The position numbers were made by a program, and so were the translations under genes. Below are positions 1-3,691 of a stretch of DNA of 8,880 nucleotides, in pieces. The first letter of the stretch is position 1. Every line of letters begins with the position of its first letter. The notes under the pieces were generated by a model. That model ran no database searches, had not been told where the DNA came from, and saw only the letters and a list, made by a program, of their open reading frames with translations. Origin of the DNA: CADAWZ01 sp045114665 (lineage in GTDB: Bacteria > Vulcanimicrobiota > CADAWZ01); assembly GCA_045114665.1 (NCBI GenBank), contig JBGUKW010000050.1, positions 1-8,880 on the forward strand, read 5' to 3'.

Positions 1-191
1 AATATAAAGGTATTTTTGAATTAAGAATTAAATTTTCTTCTGATATATCGAGAATTTTTTATTTTACATACACAAATGGAATTTTTGTAATGTTAAATGG
101 ATTTACAAAAAAGACAAATAAAACTCCTACTACAGAATTGGAAAAAGCCTTAAAATATAAAAATGATTATGAAAGAAGGTTAAAAAAATGA
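1..191 (+). CDS. HigB/RelE-type (phage Gp49-like) toxin, 3' part only
   Basis: The reading frame is open from base 3 to a TGA at 189-191, and the 5' part lies outside the window. The roughly 62 visible residues include ELRIKFSSDISRIFYF, a stretch with a TNG turn, then KKTNKTPTTELEKA and a basic end YKNDYERRLKK. This is the characteristic C-terminal half of the HigB-like, phage-derived Gp49 family (RelE superfamily), whose members cleave mRNA on the ribosome. The stop overlaps the start of the next gene as ATGA (188-191), giving the toxin-first order and translational coupling typical of higBA modules. The N-terminal third cannot be judged, so I cannot tell whether the toxin is intact. The family call rests on pattern recognition of the C-terminus only. 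Confidence 0.8.
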   Translation, partial: YKGIFELRIKFSSDISRIFYFTYTNGIFVMLNGFTKKTNKTPTTELEKALKYKNDYERRLKK

Positions 192-472
192 GTGAAGTAA
201 GCGTTAGTATGTCAGAAGTAAGAAAAACTTTAATGGAAGATAAAGAATTTGTTGAAGAATATAATAAATTAAAACCTCGTTATGACCTTATATCACAAAT
301 AATTGAAGAACGAATAAAACAAAATCTAACTCAAGAAGAACTGGCTTTAAAAGTAGGTACTCAAAAATCGAATATTTCAAGGTTAGAAAATGGTTCTTTT
401 AATCCTTCACTTGATTTTATTGTAAAGATCGCAAATTCTTTAGGGAAAAAAGTAAGTTTAACTTTGCAATAA
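188..472 (+). CDS. HigA-type XRE-family antitoxin
   Basis: This 94-residue protein has an acidic N-terminal helix (residues ~1-30) and a Cro/C1-type helix-turn-helix at ~33-92. The HTH core shows LTQEELALKVGTQKSNISRLENGSF, where Q-E-E-L-A and S-N-I-S-R-L-E-N are the hallmarks of the XRE fold (the motif spans residues ~47-71). HigA antitoxins neutralise the HigB toxin and repress their shared promoter. The start at 188 is favoured because it forms an ATGA overlap with the upstream toxin stop and has AAGAAGG about 8 bases upstream. A second Met at residue 8 (209) is possible but has no such support. No terminator hairpin is visible after it, so transcription may continue into the next antitoxin-like gene 62 bp downstream. 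Confidence 0.87.
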   Translation: MSEVSVSMSEVRKTLMEDKEFVEEYNKLKPRYDLISQIIEERIKQNLTQEELALKVGTQKSNISRLENGSFNPSLDFIVKIANSLGKKVSLTLQ

Positions 473-534
473 TGTTATTTTTTAACCTTTCCCCTATTTT
501 TTATCAGCTCCTTATTAAAAGTGGAGAAAAAAAA

Positions 535-894
535 ATGAAATTAATTTATCCTGCAATTTTTCACAAAGACGAAAATTCTTATTGGGTTACTTTTCCTGAT
601 TTGATTGGTTGTCAAAGTTTTGGAGATACTATTGATGAAACCTTAGAAAACGGAAAAGAGGCTTTAGAAGGGTATTGTCTCAATATATTAGAAAGTAACA
701 AAAAATTGCCAACTCCGTCAAATATACAAGATATAAAAGTAGAAAAAGATTGTTTTTCTACTTTAATTAATGAAGAAGATTTTGATCCATTTTACAGCTC
801 AAAAAATATGAATAGGCTAAAAAAATCTATTGAACAAATGGAAAACAATGGCGGAACAATTCACGAGGTTAATTATGATCAAGATTTGGACTGA
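535..894 (+). CDS. Chimeric antitoxin: HicB-like N-domain with RelB/DinJ-type C-terminal tail
   Basis: This is a 119-residue protein. Residues 1-~78 match HicB antitoxins (IYPAIFHKDENSYWVTFPDL, then G-x-T-x-x-E-A-L-E-like helix residues around 34-45, and LPTPS at 58-62), a degenerate RNase-H-like fold that binds HicA. From ~79 the sequence becomes DFDPFYSSKNMNRLKKSI and ends QMENNGGTIHEV. That is the toxin-binding tail of RelB/DinJ antitoxins paired with YoeB/Txe toxins, not the C-terminal DNA-binding part of HicB. A yoeB start overlaps the gene end by 20 bp, as in normal relB-yoeB pairs, so the tail seems to have kept its original toxin. No hicA lies next to it. The start at 535 follows GTGGAG (521-526) and begins at the first family-conserved residues. 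An in-frame ATG at 472 would add a hydrophobic leader unlike HicB and is less likely. The domain calls are by eye. Confidence 0.75.
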   Translation: MKLIYPAIFHKDENSYWVTFPDLIGCQSFGDTIDETLENGKEALEGYCLNILESNKKLPTPSNIQDIKVEKDCFSTLINEEDFDPFYSSKNMNRLKKSIEQMENNGGTIHEVNYDQDLD

Positions 895-976
895 TGATGC
901 TTGGGAAGAATTTGAGTATTGGTCAAAAGTAGATCACGATCTCATTCAAAATATAGGAGATCGACTCAATTTTTAA
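875..976 (+). pseudogene. yoeB: yoeB/txe-type toxin, truncated after 33 codons
   Basis: Starting at ATG 875 inside the upstream antitoxin gene, the frame reads MIKIWTDDAWEEFEYW and continues SKVDHDLIQNIGDRLNF before TAA at 974-976. MIKIWTDDAWEEFEYW is an almost canonical YoeB/Txe N-terminus (W, A-W-E-x-F/Y, Y-W). YoeB toxins are about 85 residues long and need C-terminal catalytic residues (Glu, Arg, the late His and Tyr), none of which can be present here. The frame is lost about where the second helix should continue (LIKDI), and palindromic repeat DNA begins directly after the stop. I read it as a dead toxin remnant whose translational coupling to the antitoxin is preserved. No downstream yoeB fragment is visible before the next gene. 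Confidence 0.75.
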
Positions 977-995
977 GTAAATAATAATTATTTAC
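977..995. repeat. Perfect short palindrome after the yoeB remnant
   Basis: GTAAATAA and TTATTTAC form 8-bp arms around a TAA centre, starting at the base after the yoeB stop codon. It could form a small hairpin, but no T-run follows, so it is a poor terminator. It may mark the edge of the repeat DNA that replaced the rest of yoeB. Confidence 0.6.
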
Positions 996-1000
996 AGGCT

Positions 1001-1088
1001 TAGATTGCCACGGTCGCCCCCTCCTTGTGAGGGTAAGGTTTTAAAAACTCTAAAGAGTTTTTAACTGTTTCGCTCCCTTGCAATGACA
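1001..1088. repeat. Nested palindromic intergenic repeat (ATTGC...GCAATGACA type)
   Basis: The outer ends are ATTGC (1004-1008) and GCAAT (1080-1084), the latter within GCAATGACA. Inside lie two hairpins: CCCTC-CTTGT-GAGGG (1019-1033) and TTAAAAACTC-TAAA-GAGTTTTTAA (1041-1064). The layout is that of widespread non-coding palindromic repeats whose ends read GATTGCCACG and TGCAATGACA in many genomes. No reading frame or transposase is present. The second hairpin has a T-run within its right arm and could act as a weak terminator for the TA genes upstream. Confidence 0.55.
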
Positions 1089-1095
1089 AAATGGC

Positions 1096-1132
1096 AGTAT
1101 ATAGGCATATAATGGATAGTTTATAGCAACTT
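1096..1132. repeat. 37-bp dispersed repeat, copy 1
   Basis: This segment matches 3093-3129 at 32 of 37 positions, including 18 identical bases GATAGTTTATAGCAACTT at its end. It also contains TATAAT (1108-1113), with ATGACA (1083-1088) 19 bp upstream. The repeat could therefore supply a promoter for the acetyltransferase gene at 1198, though the spacing is long and this is only a possibility. Confidence 0.65.
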
Positions 1133-1197
1133 TAAAACATGCAAAAATAGACTTTACCAACACACCCTCAGTAGATCACGCACAATAGGAGTAACAA

Positions 1198-1827
1198 ATG
1201 ATTATAATTCGCAATGAGACAGAAAAAGATTATCGCATAGTAGAAAATCTTGTAAGAGAATCATTTTGGAATGTATATCGTCCAGGTTGTTTAGAACACT
1301 ATGTTTTACATCATCTAAGAAATAATTCTGCATTTGTGCCTGAATTGGATTTTGTAATGGAAAAAGACGGACAAATTATAGGTCAAAATGTGTTTGTGAA
1401 AGCAACAATCAAATCAGACGACGGCAGAAATATTCCAATAATGACAATGGGACCAATATGTATTGCACCTGAATTTAAAAGACAAGGCTATGGCAAACAG
1501 CTTTTAGATTACTCTTTGGATAGAGCTACAAAATTTGGTTGCGTGGCACTTTGTTTTGAAGGAAACATCGACTTTTACGGAAAAAGTGGTTTTACCTATG
1601 CAAGTAAATTTGGCATTCGCTATCACAATTTACCTGAAGATGCTGATTCTTCTTTTTTCCTCTGTAAAGAATTAATTCCACAATATTTAAACAATATAAC
1701 AGGAGAATATGCTCCACCAAAAGCGTATTTTGTAGCAGAAGAAAATCCAAAAGATTTTGAAGCATTTGATGCGTTGTTTCCTGTAAAAGAAAAACTAAAA
1801 TTGCCAAGTCAAATTTTTGACAAATAG
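1198..1827 (+). CDS. GNAT-family N-acetyltransferase
   Basis: This 209-residue protein is likely cytoplasmic and would transfer an acetyl group from acetyl-CoA to an unknown amine. The N-terminus IIIRNETEKDYRIVENLV is the usual first strand and helix of GNAT enzymes. The acetyl-CoA binding motif A is at ~92-106 (CIAPEFKRQGYGKQLL, with the R/Q-x-x-G-x-G/A loop as R-Q-G-Y-G-K). It is followed by a helix and the FYGKSGF motif (~127-133), where the aromatic Tyr often serves as general acid. The length and the C-terminal extension fit the COG3153/YhbS-like group, not the ~170-residue TacT-type toxins. AGGAG at 1187-1191, 6 bases before the ATG, sets the start. It stands alone between TA modules, with its own terminator. 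The substrate cannot be read from the sequence. Confidence 0.85.
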   Translation: MIIIRNETEKDYRIVENLVRESFWNVYRPGCLEHYVLHHLRNNSAFVPELDFVMEKDGQIIGQNVFVKATIKSDDGRNIPIMTMGPICIAPEFKRQGYGKQLLDYSLDRATKFGCVALCFEGNIDFYGKSGFTYASKFGIRYHNLPEDADSSFFLCKELIPQYLNNITGEYAPPKAYFVAEENPKDFEAFDALFPVKEKLKLPSQIFDK

Positions 1828-1846
1828 TATTTTATAGCAATTTCTC

Positions 1847-1885
1847 AGCCGTTGCGGAAAATAGCCACTTTCCCAACGGCTTTTT
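1847..1885 (+). terminator. Rho-independent terminator after the acetyltransferase gene
   Basis: AGCCGTTG (1847-1854) pairs with CAACGGCT (1874-1881). After one bulged C the stem continues as GGAAA/TTTCC around an 8-base loop, then a T-run follows. It lies 20 bp after the gene's stop. The same element, diverged, recurs at 2826-2868. Confidence 0.85.
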
Positions 1886-1901
1886 ATTTGCTTTTTTTAG
1901 T

Positions 1902-1933
1902 TCAACATGATAGAATAAAATAAGGCGTGTTGA
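1902..1933. promoter_or_regulatory. Candidate operator/promoter region of the RelB-MNT/HEPN operon
   Basis: TCAACA (1902-1907) and TGTTGA (1928-1933) form a spaced inverted repeat that encloses TAGAAT (1911-1916), a possible -10 box. The upstream TTGCTT (1888-1893) at 17 bp is a poor -35 box. Because the first gene of the operon carries a ribbon-helix-helix DNA-binding domain, a self-operator is expected here. The short 6-bp arms make this a weak candidate. Confidence 0.3.
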
Positions 1934-1966
1934 TAAAATACAAAAATTAACAAAGGAGAAAAGATT

Positions 1967-2410
1967 ATGCAGACAACTATTACAGTAAAAACAGATGAAG
2001 AAACAAAAGAAAAATTTAATAATTTTTGTAAAAAATTAGGACTTGATATATCAACTGCTTTTAATTTATTTATGAAAAACACTTTAAAAGAAAAGAAGAT
2101 ACCTTTTGTATATAAAATTTTAACTATTGAAGAAATAAAAGAAGCTGTCTGTTCAATAGCTCCTAAATACGGAATAGACAGAGCCTATTTATTCGGTTCT
2201 TATGCTCGTGGAGAAGCTACAGAAAAAAGTGATGTAGATATTAGAATAGATCCTGGACTCATGAAAGGATTAGAATTTGGCGGATTCTATGCTGATTTAG
2301 AAGATATATTTGAGCGTAAAATTGACTTATTGACAACAAAACAATTGGATGAGAATTTCTTGGCAAATATCAAAAATGAGGAGATTTTACTTTATGACAA
2401 ACTTGGATAA
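1967..2410 (+). CDS. RelB/DinJ N-domain fused to MNT-type nucleotidyltransferase (MntA-like antitoxin)
   Basis: This is a 147-residue fusion. Residues 1-47 (MQTTITVKTDEETKEKFNNF, then LGLDISTAFNLFMKNTL and KKIPF) are the ribbon-helix-helix half of a RelB/DinJ antitoxin, which binds DNA and dimerises. From ~52 on it is a minimal nucleotidyltransferase. G77-S78 followed by D89-V-D91 is the exact GSX10DXD active site, and D120 (KIDLL) is the likely third metal ligand. MntA enzymes neutralise HEPN toxins by transferring AMP to the toxin's RX4HXY tyrosine. The HEPN gene overlaps by 17 bp, so the partner is intact. AAAGGAG at 1952-1958 sets the start. MntA proteins normally lack a DNA-binding domain, so the RelB half may give this pair its own repressor. 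The fusion is one uninterrupted frame. The domain calls are by motif, and autoregulation is inference. Confidence 0.85.
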   Translation: MQTTITVKTDEETKEKFNNFCKKLGLDISTAFNLFMKNTLKEKKIPFVYKILTIEEIKEAVCSIAPKYGIDRAYLFGSYARGEATEKSDVDIRIDPGLMKGLEFGGFYADLEDIFERKIDLLTTKQLDENFLANIKNEEILLYDKLG

Positions 2411-2774
2411 GGATTTGCAAATTTTGCTACATATAATTAAATATTGTGAAAAAATAAAAAAAGTTACTCCAATTTTTGAAAATAATTTCAATAATTTTAT
2501 AGCAGATAAAAACTTTGTTTATCTCGATTCTTGCTCTTTTTCAATTTTCCAAATAGGAGAACTTGTTGGAAATTTATCTGACGAGCTAAAAAATAGACAC
2601 AAAGAAATACCTTGGCAAAAAATAAAGGGATTAAGAAACATTATTGCTCATAAATACGGCACAATTGAGTTTGATATGCTTTGGGGAGTTATACAAAATG
2701 ACACTGAGGAACTGGAAAATAACTGCAGAAAAATTTTAGAAACCTACGATCCAAATTATCAAGAAAAATTATAA
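2394..2774 (+). CDS. hepT: HepT-like HEPN-domain toxin (MNT-HEPN TA system)
   Basis: This 126-residue mostly helical protein shows R81-N-I-I-A-H86-K-Y88, the RX4HXY ribonuclease motif of HepT toxins. The preceding helix FSIFQIGELVGNLSDELKN and the WQKIKGLRN stretch are typical of the family. Known HepT proteins cut RNA and are silenced when the cognate MntA AMPylates the motif tyrosine, here Y88. All three motif residues are present, so the toxin looks active. ATG 2394 is preferred because GAGGAG (2378-2383) lies 10 bases upstream and the family-like sequence starts there. The earlier in-frame ATG at 2349 would add 15 unrelated residues encoded inside the upstream gene. The 17-bp overlap with the nucleotidyltransferase gene indicates coupled translation. 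A terminator follows at 2826. Confidence 0.87.
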   Translation: MTNLDKDLQILLHIIKYCEKIKKVTPIFENNFNNFIADKNFVYLDSCSFSIFQIGELVGNLSDELKNRHKEIPWQKIKGLRNIIAHKYGTIEFDMLWGVIQNDTEELENNCRKILETYDPNYQEKL

Positions 2775-2825
2775 AGAGAATTAGATTTTTTGCAAAACAA
2801 AAATAACCTGTAATACACATTTCCC

Positions 2826-2868
2826 AGTCGTTATGGAAAATAATCACTTTCCCAATGGCTTTTTTTTA
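2826..2868 (+). terminator. Rho-independent terminator after hepT, homologous to the one at 1847
   Basis: AGTCGTT (2826-2832) pairs with AATGGCT (2854-2860) through two G-U pairs. An inner GGAAA/TTTCC stem follows and then a run of eight or nine T. Most positions are shared with the terminator at 1847-1885, including GGAAAATA and CACTTTCCCAA. The differences keep pairing by wobble, which supports a real RNA structure. Confidence 0.75.
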
Positions 2869-2957
2869 TTATTTCTCTTCCCTTTTGTATTTCACAAAAA
2901 ATTAACAAAAGCACATTTTTTTTAACAAAAAAGTAAGCATAAAGTTAATACATAAAT
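2869..2957. other. A+T-rich spacer with no gene
   Basis: Together with the flanking elements, this fills the 415-bp gene-free gap between hepT and yraN. It holds short A/T tracts and a weak inverted repeat, CTTTTGT (2882-2888) with ACAAAAG (2905-2911). I see no coding signal or convincing promoter. Confidence 0.5.
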
Positions 2958-3180
2958 GTTATAAATAAAATACAAAATTTGCTGTAATTTCAAATCTCAG
3001 TCAATCAGTTTAATTTAACTCGTTGTTGCTCATTAATTAATATTTTAAAATACCCCCAAAATGCCTCTTTTTAGAGGGGATGTCATTGCGATAGTAAACA
3101 GGAATATATTTGATAGTTTATAGCAACTTCTTGTTTACTTATTTTTTGGAATTACAGCAATTTTCAAAATTATTTATAAC
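2958..3180. mobile_element. ~223-bp MITE-like element with ~33-bp imperfect terminal inverted repeats
   Basis: The left arm (2958-2991) and the reverse complement of the right arm (3148-3180) share GTTATAAATAA at the outer end and TTGCTGTAATT at the inner end, with a diverged A/T stretch between. The interior has no open frame. It holds a small hairpin CCTCT-TTTT-AGAGG (3064-3077), the TGTCATTGC motif (3081-3089) and an inner inverted repeat, AGTAAACA-G-GAA (3093-3104) with TTC-T-TGTTTACT (3128-3139). Matching stops abruptly outside both arms. No clear target duplication is visible, so insertion is inferred only from the inverted repeats. The right end lies 9 bp before the yraN start. Confidence 0.55.
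3093..3129. repeat. 37-bp dispersed repeat, copy 2
   Basis: It is identical to 1096-1132 at 32 of 37 positions, with the last 18 bases GATAGTTTATAGCAACTT fully identical. It lies inside the terminal-inverted-repeat element and is preceded by TGTCATTGC, the reverse complement of the GCAATGACA that precedes copy 1. Confidence 0.7.
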
Positions 3181-3189
3181 GAACAGAAC

Positions 3190-3549
3190 ATGAAAAAAGA
3201 CAATTTTAAAAAAGGAAAAATTGGAGAGGAAATAGCAATAAATTTTCTTCAAAACAAAGGCTTTAAAATTATTGAAAACAATTATAAAAATTCCTGTGGT
3301 GAGATAGATATAATATGCGAATTTAAAAATATGCTTATTTTTATAGAAGTTAAAGCTCGAAAAAATTTACTTTATGGAAAACCTGAAGAAGCTGTTACTT
3401 ATATGAAACAAAAAAGAATTATAAATTCAGCAATGATATATATATCAAATTTAAAAAGAAAATATTCTATTTACCGCTTTGATGTAATTTCTGTTAATTT
3501 AGAAGATAATTCTGCCTATCATATCGAAAATGCCTTTACAGCCGATTAG
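3190..3549 (+). CDS. yraN: YraN-family (UPF0102) endonuclease-like protein
   Basis: This 119-residue protein is full length for UPF0102. The family core is visible: KGKIGEEIAINFLQNKGF (residues ~8-25), G37-E-I-D40 and I52-E-V-K-A-R57, which together form the D-x(n)-E-x-K signature of restriction-endonuclease-like folds. A helix around KQKRIINSA (~73-81) and the RFDVI strand (~96-100) complete the fold. The protein's role is poorly defined, and a link to DNA processing is inferred from the fold. No Shine-Dalgarno sequence is seen before ATG 3190, and the inverted-repeat element ends only 9 bp upstream. The gene's normal leader may therefore have been displaced. Its last 50 bp recur at 5263-5325. 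No rnhB or similar usual neighbour is present here. Confidence 0.85.
   Translation: MKKDNFKKGKIGEEIAINFLQNKGFKIIENNYKNSCGEIDIICEFKNMLIFIEVKARKNLLYGKPEEAVTYMKQKRIINSAMIYISNLKRKYSIYRFDVISVNLEDNSAYHIENAFTAD
3499..3548 (+). repeat. Direct repeat copy 1 (yraN 3' end)
   Basis: The last 50 bp of yraN, from codon L104 up to the stop, match 5263-5325 at 45 of 50 positions once a 13-bp tandem duplication in the second copy is set aside. The two copies bracket the carboxylesterase gene. Confidence 0.85.
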
Positions 3550-3554
3550 AATAT

Positions 3555-3576
3555 TTCCTTTTTTATAGGAATTTTT
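3555..3576 (+). terminator. Weak hairpin terminator after yraN
   Basis: TTCCT (3555-3559) and AGGAA (3567-3571) pair around a 7-base loop, followed by TTTTT. The short A/T-leaning stem makes it weak, but it is well placed just after the yraN stop. Confidence 0.45.
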
Positions 3577-3606
3577 ACCCTTTTTCTTGATCCTTAAATT
3601 TTCTTC

Positions 3607-3662
3607 TTTACAAAAAAAATATTTTGTGCTAAAGTACAATATCATATGTTGTCAAAACATAT
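3607..3662 (+). promoter_or_regulatory. Candidate promoter and operator of the carboxylesterase gene
   Basis: TTTACA (3607-3612) and TAAAGT (3630-3635) are 17 bp apart and match the sigma-70 boxes at 5 and 4 of 6 positions. Just downstream, ATATGTT (3644-3650) and AACATAT (3656-3662) form a perfect inverted repeat with a 5-base centre. It sits where a repressor would block transcription or form a leader hairpin. No adjacent regulator gene for it is seen. Confidence 0.4.
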
Positions 3663-3691
3663 AGAAAAATTAGTAAAAGAAGGTTATTTTT

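Noticed and set aside
472..534. Upstream in-frame start for the HicB/RelB chimera at ATG 472 (TAATG overlap with higA)
   Set aside because: It would add 21 hydrophobic residues unlike HicB. GTGGAG lies properly spaced before ATG 535, where family similarity begins.
928..1180. 11-bp direct repeat AGTAGATCACG at 928-938 and 1170-1180 as a target-site duplication around inserted DNA
   Set aside because: YoeB similarity continues past the first copy (DLIQNI), so the insertion edge is not there. An 11-bp match may be chance.
1198..1827. Acetyltransferase as a TacT-type GNAT toxin
   Set aside because: It is longer than that family and has no ribbon-helix-helix antitoxin gene directly upstream. 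The RelB half downstream belongs to another operon with its own terminator and leader.
2349..2393. Earlier start for hepT at 2349
   Set aside because: The extra 15 residues are not HEPN-like and no good ribosome site precedes them. GAGGAG supports 2394.
977..3180. Integron cassette array with attC sites between accessory genes
   Set aside because: The palindromes do not show the GTTRRRY/RYYYAAC core sites, and no integrase is visible.
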